A DNA stretch of 58,852 bases from Acidimicrobiia bacterium (GTDB taxonomy: Bacteria; Actinomycetota; Acidimicrobiia; UBA2766). Position 1 is the stretch's first letter; each line of letters begins with the position of its first letter. Position numbers and translations under genes: made by a program. The DNA lies in contig JADZDR010000055.1 in the NCBI GenBank assembly GCA_020850945.1, forward strand, positions 1-58,852. The letters run 5' to 3'. This document shows, in pieces, positions 1 through 8,192 of this stretch. The notes beneath the pieces were generated by a model, which had not been told where the DNA came from, did no database searches, and saw only the letters and a program-made list of their open reading frames with translations.

Positions 1-59
1 AAGGGGAGACGACCCCCAGGGGGCGGCGAGCCCGTTTCCCGCTCGGTCGCCGTTTCGGG

Positions 60-2639
60 GTGTGGCGACTCGTGCACTGGCGGCCACTTGTCGCCGGTTG
101 GAAGATCAGCCTCTTGGTCCTCGTCGGGGTGTGTCTGGGTGTGGTGCTCTTCGGCGGCATGCTCGTCATGTACGACGCGACGAACGACCCGTTCGCGTCC
201 CAGACGGCACTGGCCGGCGATGTGGGTGCTGTGCAGGTGACACCTCGCGTGCAGTACGGGCTAACTGAGGGTGCCTTTGAAGCAATCGAGGATGCCACGG
301 ACGGCGATGCCGTGCCGGTCGTCGACGGCCTCACCCAGATCGAGGGGCCTTCGGGCGCACAGGCCGGGGTGCTTCTTGTCGGTACGGACTGTCGAATCGA
401 GGCGTACGTCGGCGACTTCGACTGCGTACGGCTGCTCGAGGAGATGGACGCGCGGGGCCGAACCGGTTCGGACGAGGGGATCCGGCTCGCTGTGAGCGCC
501 AAGACCGCAGCCGCGCTCGGTCTGGAAGAAGGCGATCATGTCGGTTTTCCGGGTGGAAGTTCCGGCGAAGCCGTCATCGACCGGGTGATCGGCGACGCCG
601 AGGTTGCGGACGCGTCGCTGGCGCGGCTCAACAACGGCCACTGGGCTGTGGGGAGCGTCCCCCACGTCCAGGACCTGTTGCGAGTCGGCCCGCATCTGAG
701 CCGTGTGCTCGCAGCCGGCGACGATGTCGAACTGCCTGCCGAGGTGGCTGCCGTGGCGGACCTTGCGTCGCCGGATGCCGGGATCGGCGCGTTCTTGCGG
801 CTCAATCTGCAGATGCTGCTCATCGTCGCCTCCCTGGGTCTGATCGGCAGCATGCTGATCGCCGGCAACACGTACGCGTTGGCGGTCGAGATGAGGCGCC
901 GCCAACTCGCCTTGGTCTCTGTGGTGGGAATGGCACCCAGGCGGATCTTCGCAGGTCTGGTCGGCGAAGGCGCCCTGCTCGGTGCCGTCGCGGGGCTTGC
1001 CGCCACCGTCCCCGCCTGGATGTTGGGCGCCTGGCTCGCCCGCTCATGGGGCAGGGACCTGCTCTCGGGGATCGGGGCCACGGTTGAGGCGCCCATGTGG
1101 CTGTGGTGGCTGCCGCTCCTCTGTGTCGGGACCGGCATGGCCCTAGGGGCGCTGGCGGCCGTGCCCGCCGCGTGGCGGCTGAACCGCAGCAGCCACAGCG
1201 GCCTGTTGCGGGGCGAGGTGCAGACCACGATGAAGTATCGGGTGCGGCGCACCTACTGGTTCGTACCCGTCGGGGTCGTTCTCCTGGGGGGCGGACTCGT
1301 CGCCGGCTGGCTGTGGGGCCGCGGCGAAATCGACCTGTACGTAGGCGTCGCAGGCGCGATCTCTCTCACTCTCGGTTGCGTCGTGCTCGTGTTCGGGGCG
1401 ACACCCGCTGTCATGCTCGGCTTCGAATGGATCTTCGCCCGTGGACGTGCCGCGGCGATGCTCACTGCGTCGGACCTGGCGACGGATCCCCTGCGCTGGT
1501 CGACGGTCGTCGTGGTCATCGCAATCGCTTTGACGTTGGGTATGGGTTTCAACGCTCTGCGCCATATGAGCGTCGATTCTCTCACAACCAACATCACGTC
1601 GGAGATGGGCGCGAAGTTGCACCTGTATCCCCGCAACCCGGGGGAGGCGGCCTTCGCCCGCTTCGACGAGGCCGGTGTCGACAGGATCAGAGCTGTGCGC
1701 GGTGTCGCTGACGTGTCACCGCAATACCTGACGATCGTCGAGTTGGGGGACGCGTCCTTGAACGTGATGGCGACCGACCCGTCCAGACACCGCGACAACC
1801 TCGAATTCGATTCGGGAACAGACCCTGAGGCCGTGTGGGCACAGCTCGCGGACGACGAAGATGCGATCATCGTGTCGACCCAGGTCGCCAACCGCTACGA
1901 CCTGGCACCGGGGGGCACGTGGGTTCTGCCCACCGTCGGCGGCCCGCACGGGTTCCGCGTCGCCGCTGTCGCCGCTGCCGGCTTCGCCGAGGACAACGGG
2001 ATCGGCCCCTGGATCGTCGTCTCGGCCGACTCGATCGGCAAATGGTGGGGCGTCGAGAACCCCCATTTCCTGACTGTTGTTCCCGATGGGGAAACCACGC
2101 CCGATGAGCTCGCCGAGCGCCTCCACGACGTCGGCGTGGTACGACTGTTCGTGCTCGAGCCTGCCGGCGTGCAAGCGGTAGCGGCGAGCAACGGCGACCG
2201 TTACGTCGCCCCGGGCGAGAGGGTCGGCTGGGTCATGGTCGCGTTCGCGGCCGCGGCCGTTGCTGTCTTCCTGCTTCTCGCCCTGGCCCAACGTGAACAT
2301 AGGCGCACGCTGCTGCGCTGGATCGGATACAGACGCAACCTCGAATGGCTCAACCTGCTCACCGAGATCGGAGTCGTGCTCGGCGTCGCCTACGTCTTCG
2401 CCGTCGGCGGGGCCTGGGCGCTGGACTGGTTCATGTCCCTGGCGTCGCCGTCCCTGCTCGCCTCCAGGGTTGACTGGGCCGTCGTTCCCGAATCACTCGC
2501 CGCAGGTGCCGTCGCCGCGCTCTTGATCGGAGTCGTTGCCGTCGCCACGACGTGGTTCTATGCGGCCCGCCTCGACAAGGTCCTCAACGCCCGTGCCCTC
2601 GGCGGCCAGCCCCCTCCGCTGCGGGACTGGTTCCGGTGA
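60..2639 (+). CDS. FtsX-like ABC transporter permease
   Basis: This looks like the membrane subunit of a MacB/LolCE-type ABC exporter. One N-terminal membrane helix (about residues 14-38) precedes a large extracytoplasmic domain. A first FtsX module of three to four helices follows (about 247-375), then helices near 400-455 and 480-500, a second extracytoplasmic domain, and a last FtsX module (about 720-840). The length of about 859 residues fits the two-module permeases. The frame is open to the left edge of the window and no Shine-Dalgarno precedes the GTG at 60, so the true start may lie outside the window. The stop overlaps the next start (GTGA), which suggests cotranscription with the UbiA gene. 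No intact ATPase partner lies in the window; the ATPase remnant at about 6.9-7.1 kb is on the other strand. Substrate unknown. Confidence 0.85.
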   Translation: MWRLVHWRPLVAGWKISLLVLVGVCLGVVLFGGMLVMYDATNDPFASQTALAGDVGAVQVTPRVQYGLTEGAFEAIEDATDGDAVPVVDGLTQIEGPSGAQAGVLLVGTDCRIEAYVGDFDCVRLLEEMDARGRTGSDEGIRLAVSAKTAAALGLEEGDHVGFPGGSSGEAVIDRVIGDAEVADASLARLNNGHWAVGSVPHVQDLLRVGPHLSRVLAAGDDVELPAEVAAVADLASPDAGIGAFLRLNLQMLLIVASLGLIGSMLIAGNTYALAVEMRRRQLALVSVVGMAPRRIFAGLVGEGALLGAVAGLAATVPAWMLGAWLARSWGRDLLSGIGATVEAPMWLWWLPLLCVGTGMALGALAAVPAAWRLNRSSHSGLLRGEVQTTMKYRVRRTYWFVPVGVVLLGGGLVAGWLWGRGEIDLYVGVAGAISLTLGCVVLVFGATPAVMLGFEWIFARGRAAAMLTASDLATDPLRWSTVVVVIAIALTLGMGFNALRHMSVDSLTTNITSEMGAKLHLYPRNPGEAAFARFDEAGVDRIRAVRGVADVSPQYLTIVELGDASLNVMATDPSRHRDNLEFDSGTDPEAVWAQLADDEDAIIVSTQVANRYDLAPGGTWVLPTVGGPHGFRVAAVAAAGFAEDNGIGPWIVVSADSIGKWWGVENPHFLTVVPDGETTPDELAERLHDVGVVRLFVLEPAGVQAVAASNGDRYVAPGERVGWVMVAFAAAAVAVFLLLALAQREHRRTLLRWIGYRRNLEWLNLLTEIGVVLGVAYVFAVGGAWALDWFMSLASPSLLASRVDWAVVPESLAAGAVAALLIGVVAVATTWFYAARLDKVLNARALGGQPPPLRDWFR

Positions 2640-3787
2640 AAGGCCGCGGCATGCCATCGCCGGGCGGCCACGCGCTGCGACGCAGAGCTGTCTGCCTGGC
2701 GCGGCTCGCGTTGGCGCCGCGGTCCGTCGTGCCGCCAGCCGGCCTCCCCCCTGTCCTCCTCGCTGTCGTGCTTGCCGCTGCGACTGCCCCACGAATATCG
2801 GTGTTCGTTTCGGTGCTTCTCGTCGTGGGAACTGCCATTGCAGGGATCATGGTCGTGGCCGTGAACGACCTTGCCGACGAGGCGGTCGACGCGGTCGCCG
2901 GCGGGTACGTCTCGCACGTCTCGGGCGGGAGCCGCATCCTTCAAGACGGGCTGGTGACACGGCGCGAGCTCGAGATCTGGGTGGCGGGTCTTGCCGCAAC
3001 GGGGGCAGTCTGTTTCGGCATCATCGTGTGGTTCATACCTTGGCAGGTGATGCCGCTGCTCGCCCTGGAGTTCGGCCTCGCGCTGGGATACTCGGCCGGC
3101 CCGCGTCTCGTTTCGACAAGCATGGGCGAGGCTGCCCTCGCGACGGCGTGTGGGATTGTCCCGATGGCCACCGTCTATCTCGCCGTCTCCTCGACATGGG
3201 CCTGGCCCGTCCTCCTCGTCGGGGCGGCACCGAGCGCCCTTGCAATGATCATGTTGGTTTCTGCTCATGTGCTCGACCGGGACGCGGATGCGGCCGCGGG
3301 CAAGCGCACGTTGGCTGTGCGCTTGGCGCCACGCTGGCACACCCCGCTCGAAGTCGCCGTCCTGGCTGTGGGGGCGGTCGCGATCGGCACGGCCGCTGCC
3401 GTCGGGTTCGTGCCGGCCGGAGCTGCCTTCGTCGTCTGCTGCGTCCTCGCGTGGTGTGTGCGGGTCACATGGGGGACAGATCATGCCGAGATCGTGCGTA
3501 CGACCACGACCGCGAACCTGGCCGCATGCACGGCTGTGGGTGTCGCCGTCAGGACGGAAGCCGTCGGGATTCCGCCCCTTGGCGGCGTTGCGCTCGCTGC
3601 CGGCGCAACCATGTTGGTGTGGGGGGCGTGGGCCGCTCTGCAGCGACGCCTCTTCGAGGGAGCCGACGTCTCCCCGGTGGCCGTCAGCGCGCCGCTTCGG
3701 CCAGACCGGCCTCGACTTGCGTCTCGGCGTCCCGGCGGACCTCTGAGCCAAGGGCGGAAAGCTGCGGCCAGCGCGCCGGAGCCGTGA
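2636..3787 (+). CDS. UbiA-family prenyltransferase
   Basis: A polytopic membrane prenyltransferase that would move a polyprenyl group from its diphosphate onto an acceptor such as a naphthoquinone precursor, a porphyrin or a glycerol-phosphate lipid. The first Asp-rich motif is NDLADEAVD (about residues 77-85), followed by a GGSRILQDGL segment typical of MenA/UbiA-like enzymes. The second motif is DRDAD with a downstream GKRTLAVRL (about 214-228). The start is taken as the GTG that overlaps the permease stop; ATG 2651 is the alternative. The C-terminus overlaps the convergent reductase gene by 104 bp. The adjacent reductase and prenyl diphosphate synthase suggest a C20-type donor. The acceptor cannot be told from sequence: menaquinone, chlorophyll-synthase-like and archaeal-lipid-like roles all remain possible. 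Confidence 0.82.
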   Translation: MKGRGMPSPGGHALRRRAVCLARLALAPRSVVPPAGLPPVLLAVVLAAATAPRISVFVSVLLVVGTAIAGIMVVAVNDLADEAVDAVAGGYVSHVSGGSRILQDGLVTRRELEIWVAGLAATGAVCFGIIVWFIPWQVMPLLALEFGLALGYSAGPRLVSTSMGEAALATACGIVPMATVYLAVSSTWAWPVLLVGAAPSALAMIMLVSAHVLDRDADAAAGKRTLAVRLAPRWHTPLEVAVLAVGAVAIGTAAAVGFVPAGAAFVVCCVLAWCVRVTWGTDHAEIVRTTTTANLAACTAVGVAVRTEAVGIPPLGGVALAAGATMLVWGAWAALQRRLFEGADVSPVAVSAPLRPDRPRLASRRPGGPLSQGRKAAASAPEP

Positions 3788-5642
3788 GGGGTTGCCGGCA
3801 CAGACCGACACAGCGCTCGACGAGATCCGCGGCAAGGCTGTCGAGATCCGGGTGGGTGCGGGTCGCCCAGACCGGCAGCTCCGCGGCCGGGATGTCCAGG
3901 GACATCCAGAGTGCCACATGACGGAGTCGCCAGGTCAGGTCGGTAATCAGGCCGAGATGGTGACACGTGTCTACGAGGCGATCTTCCTCGCCGGCATCCA
4001 GGTCGAGTTGTGAGGCCAGATAGCGGCCGGCGAGGTCGCTCGCGAGAGCTGCTTGGCACAGCTCGAGGTCGCCCAGACTGCGCTGGCCGAAACCGACGGC
4101 GATCTGGATGCCAAGCGACGCATGCGCAGCCCCGAACGGGGGGAGAAGCGGTCGGGCCTGGGGTGTGCGTGTCGCGAGACGCTGGGCCTGCACTAGGAGC
4201 ATGTCGGCCGTGAGAAGCGGCAATCCGTCCGACAGCGATATCCCGTCAGGACGCGCCGGGCCGAGATCGAGCATGAACAGGGTGTGCAGATCCATCAGCG
4301 TGATCACGGCGGCCACGTCCCGATCTGGGGACGTGAGCGCACGATCCGCACCGAGGAGGGCATCGAAGAGCCGGGCGATGAGTGATCCCCGGTCCCTCCA
4401 GAGCTCCAGGGCGGTACGGGCTACAACGACCGAGGGCAGGGCGTCGAGGGCCTCCGAGACGACGTCGCCGACGGGGTCGGGCGCCATCCTCTGGTGCCTT
4501 TGGCCAAGCTCGTCGGCCCAGAGCTGACGTAACGCCACGAACGACGGGCGTTGCGTCTCCATCATGAGGCCGGCGAGCTGCCAGCCGGCCGGCCGCGCGA
4601 AGTCCGACCTGAACACGTCGAACACGTGGTCCTCTCGGACCGCCAACAGCTCCTTGTAGCGGTGCGCGAGCGCGAACACGGCTGCTTCGTCGGCGGCCTC
4701 GGCGGCGAGTGTGCCGGCGATCTCGCCGCTCTCGAGGGCGGGAGCGATGCCCTCGCCCGTGGCCGGGTTGACGAGACCGGCGCTGTCGCCCACGAACAGA
4801 ACGTTCGGATAGGGCGCCTCGGGCAACTCCTCCGACGAACGCAACGCACCCGAGAGCGGTGGCCCGACCTCGCGCAGATCAGCGAAGTCGGCGATGCCCT
4901 TGAGGCGACCGAGCAGGCCGGCCAGCAGGGCCCGCGGTTGCGGGAGCCGCATGTGGACGTTTGTCATGATGCCGACACCGACGTTGGCGCAGATCTCAGG
5001 TTGCCCCGCGACCTTGGCGGGGAACACCCAGCCGTAGCCGGGGATGACCCGGCCGCCGTGGACGAGAGGCAGGACGAACTCGAGATAGGCAGGTCCGTCC
5101 GGGTCGAGTCCAGCCACGTACGTGCGGATCGCGACACCGGACACGTCCGGGCTGGCCCTACCGAGAAGTCGCGTCCGCAACGGTGACGTGGCACCGTCGG
5201 CGACGATCACGACATCAGCATCTAGCGGGCCAGCATCAGTCATGACTGTTCGGGCAAGGCCGTCCGCAGCGAGCACGTCGGTCGCCCGGACTGACTGAAG
5301 GAATGACACACCGCAATCGACGGCGACCGAGACGAGGTTGTTGTCGAAGTCCCGCCTGGGGAGGCTGACACCGCTCGCCCTCGACTTCTCGTACACGATG
5401 CCGAGGTGTGTGCCATGCCGGAAGCGGGCGCCGTCGACATGTCGGGCCTGCTCGAGCGTCGCCGCGGCGCCGAGGCGACGCAGCACATCGATACCCGCTG
5501 ACGCGATTCCGTCCCCGCACGCCTTGTCGCGGGGGAACCTTGCCCTGTCGACCAGGACGACGTCAGCACCCCGGCGAGCGGCCGCGACCGCGGCCGCGGA
5601 CCCGGCCGGTCCCGCCCCGACCACAACGATCCGGACACTCAC
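3684..5642 (-). CDS. Geranylgeranyl-reductase-family flavoprotein with extra C-terminal domain
   Basis: The first ~400 residues form a FAD-dependent oxidoreductase of the geranylgeranyl reductase family. They carry the Rossmann dinucleotide motif VVGAGPAGSAAA (residues 7-18), a CGDG segment near residue 42 and the second FAD-binding motif FVGDSAGLVNPATGEGI near 285. Such enzymes saturate isoprenoid chains. The protein has 652 residues, about 250 more than the family norm. The extra C-terminal region is all-helical in appearance and vaguely resembles a polyprenyl synthase without its DDxxD motifs. The GTG start overlaps the upstream synthase stop (GTGA), so the two are translationally coupled. 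The 3' end overlaps the convergent UbiA gene. The reductase assignment is firm at family level; the substrate is inferred from its neighbours. Confidence 0.8.
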   Translation of the reverse strand: MSVRIVVVGAGPAGSAAAVAAARRGADVVLVDRARFPRDKACGDGIASAGIDVLRRLGAAATLEQARHVDGARFRHGTHLGIVYEKSRASGVSLPRRDFDNNLVSVAVDCGVSFLQSVRATDVLAADGLARTVMTDAGPLDADVVIVADGATSPLRTRLLGRASPDVSGVAIRTYVAGLDPDGPAYLEFVLPLVHGGRVIPGYGWVFPAKVAGQPEICANVGVGIMTNVHMRLPQPRALLAGLLGRLKGIADFADLREVGPPLSGALRSSEELPEAPYPNVLFVGDSAGLVNPATGEGIAPALESGEIAGTLAAEAADEAAVFALAHRYKELLAVREDHVFDVFRSDFARPAGWQLAGLMMETQRPSFVALRQLWADELGQRHQRMAPDPVGDVVSEALDALPSVVVARTALELWRDRGSLIARLFDALLGADRALTSPDRDVAAVITLMDLHTLFMLDLGPARPDGISLSDGLPLLTADMLLVQAQRLATRTPQARPLLPPFGAAHASLGIQIAVGFGQRSLGDLELCQAALASDLAGRYLASQLDLDAGEEDRLVDTCHHLGLITDLTWRLRHVALWMSLDIPAAELPVWATRTHPDLDSLAADLVERCVGLCRQPLTAPARWPQLSALGSEVRRDAETQVEAGLAEAAR

Positions 5643-6652
5643 GACAAGCCCCGAGGTGCTACCGGGAATGTGGTCAGATCCGAGCGCACACGCGCAGCGA
5701 GACGTCGCAGGGGACCGGCCAGGGCCACATCGGTCTGGTCGAGGGCGGCGTCCATCGTCTCCTCCGCCATGTGCCGTGCCTCGTCGTCCGCATGCGTGTG
5801 CGTCACCAGTGTCACGACCTCGGCTGCGACGTCGGGATCGACCTCGATACGGTCGAGAAGCTCAGTCACGGACTCCGCTCGCTCCCGTGCCAGCAGTACG
5901 GGGAGGGTGAAGACCCCGGCCCGAAGGTCGGCCCCGGCCGGTTTTCCGCGCCGGGCGGCACTCGCGGCATCGAGATCGCAGAGGTCGTCGCCGATCTGGT
6001 AGGCGACACCCACTGCCCGCGCAGCCTCCCGTGCGTCCTCCGCCAGGGCTGTCGTGCCACAGCCGAGGCGGACACCGAGGTATGCAGCGAGACCGAACAG
6101 CGATCCCGTCTTGCCCTCGACGGCAGCCAAGTAGTCCGCGACGCTGCGGGCCGGATCGTGGAGCGACATCGCCTCGGCGAACTGGCCCTCGCACATCTCC
6201 GCCAGGGTCTCCTGGGTGACCCCGTACGCCCAGTCGGGCAGTCCCTCGAGCGCCCCGACCGCATACGACAGCGTGAGAAGACCGGCATATCCGGCGGCGA
6301 CGTTGCCGTGCACGGCGTTCACGGTCGGCGCACCTCGCCGTGTGAGCGATCCGTCCATGATGTCGTCGTGGATGAGTGTGCCCAGATGCACGAGCTCGAC
6401 GACCGCCGCCGCATCCAGCACGGCCGCATCGCGTGGCGATCCCCCGACAGCGACGGCGCAGTCGAGCAGCAGGCCGGCCCGCAGCCGCTTGCCGCCATCG
6501 AGAAGACCTGCCCAAACCCGGCTGTCCAACCCCGGGCTCGCCGGCGCGAGCTGGGTCATACGTTGTGTCACCAACGCGAGCGCACTGTCGACCACGGCTG
6601 TGACCTTCGAGTCGCTTCCGGTGTACGGAGTCGGGTCTCCAACCGCTTCCAT
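5639..6652 (-). CDS. Polyprenyl (probably geranylgeranyl) diphosphate synthase
   Basis: A trans-isoprenyl diphosphate synthase that condenses IPP with allylic diphosphates. It has the GGKRLR motif (about residues 53-58), the first Asp-rich motif HDDIMDGSLTRRG (about 95-107) and the second motif GDDLCDLD (about 221-228). At 337 residues its length is normal. ATG 6652 is chosen as the start because it overlaps the stop of the small upstream ORF as TGATG; GTG 6658 is a possible alternative. It is coupled by GTGA to the reductase downstream, so substrate supply and chain reduction are cotranslated. Chain length is not certain from sequence; C20 is likely given the reductase. Confidence 0.87.
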   Translation of the reverse strand: MEAVGDPTPYTGSDSKVTAVVDSALALVTQRMTQLAPASPGLDSRVWAGLLDGGKRLRAGLLLDCAVAVGGSPRDAAVLDAAAVVELVHLGTLIHDDIMDGSLTRRGAPTVNAVHGNVAAGYAGLLTLSYAVGALEGLPDWAYGVTQETLAEMCEGQFAEAMSLHDPARSVADYLAAVEGKTGSLFGLAAYLGVRLGCGTTALAEDAREAARAVGVAYQIGDDLCDLDAASAARRGKPAGADLRAGVFTLPVLLARERAESVTELLDRIEVDPDVAAEVVTLVTHTHADDEARHMAEETMDAALDQTDVALAGPLRRLAARVRSDLTTFPVAPRGLS

Positions 6653-6795
6653 CAACACTCCCCCGAACGTGTCTCCCCATGGAGCTCGCGTTTCAGGTCA
6701 CCGAGAGCTCCAACAGACATCGAGGCCCACCAGAGCGACAACGGGATACGTTGTCCGTCGCCCTCCTTCGCTGCCATGTGATTCACCATAGACAT
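6652..6795 (-). CDS. Small hypothetical protein, 47 aa, upstream of prenyl synthase
   Basis: I recognise no family. The ORF has a convincing initiation region: GGAGGG lies about 8 nt upstream of the ATG at 6795, and a second in-frame ATG lies two codons further in. Its stop overlaps the prenyl synthase start as TGATG, so it would be the first gene of the synthase-reductase unit. The peptide is mildly amphipathic with a central hydrophobic stretch (IPLSLWWASMSVGAL), which could be a short membrane-associated helix. It could be a leader peptide or a small accessory protein. It lies next to the rearranged 6.9-7.5 kb region, so it may also be the tail of a disrupted gene. Confidence 0.45.
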   Translation of the reverse strand: MSMVNHMAAKEGDGQRIPLSLWWASMSVGALGDLKRELHGETRSGEC

Positions 6796-6935
6796 TGGAG
6801 AACCCTCCACCCCTATCGCCTGGGCCACCTGACCGGCCCAGGAGCGCGACGCAGGGCGCAGGTGGCCTTCGATGGCGTTGATGACGCCCTCGCCACTCTG
6901 ACACCCCGATGGACGAACGCCGGTGCTGCCGGGTA

Positions 6936-7082
6936 TCAGGGGACTTCGGCGAGGAGGTGGCCGTCGTGGATGGTCACCTTGCGGCCGCCGAGGTCGGCAG
7001 CAGACGGGTCGTGCGTAACGAGGATGACAGCAGCGCCGTTGAGCTTGGCGGCTTCCTTCGCTGCTGCCCTCGCGGAGCGGGC
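6936..7082 (-). pseudogene. ABC transporter ATP-binding protein, 3' fragment
   Basis: Only the last ~45 residues of a LolD/MacB-type ABC ATPase remain. The fragment contains the end of the Walker B/H-loop region, VILVTHDP, and the usual C-terminal strand with DGHLL, and ends at the TGA at 6936. Walker A, Q-loop and signature motif are all missing. Upstream, the reading frame runs into IS481-type transposase sequence on the opposite strand; the junction near 7080 is approximate. It cannot encode an ATPase and looks like the relic of an IS-associated deletion. Confidence 0.75.
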
Positions 7083-7314
7083 AATCAAGCATCGTCGTAC
7101 GAAGGCGTACCGGCCCCAGACGAACGGCAAGGTGGAGCGATTCAACCGGACAATGGCCGACGAGTTCCACTACGCCCGCGTGTTCCGCTCAGAGGCCGAA
7201 CGGCGCCGTCGCCTCCAACGCTGGATCCACACCTATAACCTGCACCGCAACCACACCGCCATCGGCGGCCCCCCCGCATCACGAGTGCACAACGTCACGG
7301 GGCACTACAGCTAG
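7083..7314 (+). mobile_element. IS481-family element, 3' transposase fragment
   Basis: The translation carries the C-terminal part of an IS3/IS481-type integrase-core transposase. The motif YRPQTNGKVERFNRT is followed by an Arg-rich helix and HTYNLHRNHTAIGG, and the frame ends at TAG 7314. The N-terminal helix-turn-helix and the first catalytic Asp residues are absent, so the element is dead. The right end abuts CTAG at 7311-7314; IS481 elements are known to favour NCTAGN targets, so the right terminus may be nearly intact. The left boundary near 7080 is ragged and shows no matching terminal repeat. Confidence 0.8.
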
Positions 7315-7551
7315 CCGGACGGGGTCGTCTTCCGCCTCGTCCTCGACGGCATCGATCGCATCCGCGAGTTCTGGGCTCGTGAGCTTTGCATGGGCGATCC
7401 CGGCGAGGGTCGCCATGACGGATGCCCGCCCCGCAGCCCCACCCGGGGGCATGTGTGTCTCCTGGTCCCAGCCGAGCAGCGCCGCCGCTGTCCCGATGTC
7501 CGCTATCTCGCCCCAGAGGTCATTCAGGCGCTGTGCCGCGTCGCTTCCCAT
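7315..7551 (-). pseudogene. M32 carboxypeptidase (Taq-type), 5' fragment
   Basis: The N-terminal ~78 residues match the start of M32 metallocarboxypeptidases, with LGWDQETHMPPGG and an ATLAGIAH...TSPELAD segment. The HExxH zinc site and the remaining ~400 residues are missing; similarity stops at the CTAG that borders the IS481 fragment. A -10-like box (TAGGGT, 7561-7566) lies 9 nt upstream of the ATG, so the promoter may survive. Transcription would then read into the IS remnant and produce a short fused peptide of no expected activity. Confidence 0.75.
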
Positions 7552-7605
7552 GCGCCCCGCACCCTAGTCACAGAAGGATCGCGGGGAGTACCCGACCTGG
7601 AGCGA

Positions 7606-8160
7606 TCAGCGACATCGGCTCGTCTCGCCTGCATACCCGATTGTGTAGCCCGTGCTGTACGAAGTAGCCAGCTCGTCGCCCTCTGGCGTATGACCGCGTA
7701 CATCCAGGTGGCCGGGACTACCCCTCACCACTGTCTGCTGCGGCACTCGGGCTAGCGGCTCAACGGTGAGCCAGTGACACCTGTCGCCGACCAGTTTGCC
7801 GAACGTGTTCTCATCTGACTGTCTCCAATTCGCGGCGGAGAGATTCGCGGCATACCACCCCACGATCTCCCGGGCAGGTGTCGGCCTCTCGAGCTCTAGA
7901 CGATGACCCAGGCGAGACGGCGCATCACAGTCTCCCCCGTCCAGATACCGGCAGCTCTGGGATCCCTGCGTGAAGGCCACCGAAGTCGCAACAGCGCCCG
8001 GCAGGACGAGGTAGCCCTCCGCCAGCACGGCATCCCTTGTGGGTTCCGGCATCTCACATGCGCTGACGGCGCCCAAAGCGAGGCACACCGACATGACCAG
8101 GAGGCGTGTGGCCGCGCGTGTGCCGTTTCTTAGCAGTCGATACGTTCCCTGCTTTCCCAC
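7606..8160 (-). CDS. Putative lipoprotein, paralogue of the next gene upstream
   Basis: The N-terminus has a basic region, a hydrophobic core and a lipobox-like LGAVSAC, so the 184-residue product should be a cell-surface lipoprotein. The mature part contains WYAANLSAANWRQSDENTFGKLV, which aligns with WYASQLIPKGW...EFRKVV in the upstream gene; the two are tandem paralogues. I recognise no named family. The GTG start at 8160 has GGAGGAGGG about 10 nt upstream. It is the last gene of a three-gene unit of exported proteins, 32 nt after its paralogue. Confidence 0.7.
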   Translation of the reverse strand: MGKQGTYRLLRNGTRAATRLLVMSVCLALGAVSACEMPEPTRDAVLAEGYLVLPGAVATSVAFTQGSQSCRYLDGGDCDAPSRLGHRLELERPTPAREIVGWYAANLSAANWRQSDENTFGKLVGDRCHWLTVEPLARVPQQTVVRGSPGHLDVRGHTPEGDELATSYSTGYTIGYAGETSRCR

Positions 8161-8192
8161 GTGGGCCTGCCCTCCTCCCTGCGCTGGCCGTA

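Noticed and set aside
6679-7082. The N-terminal part of the plus-strand frame that ends in the transposase
   Set aside because: It crosses the ABC ATPase remnant antisense and matches no transposase sequence; only the part after about 7083 is IS481-like.
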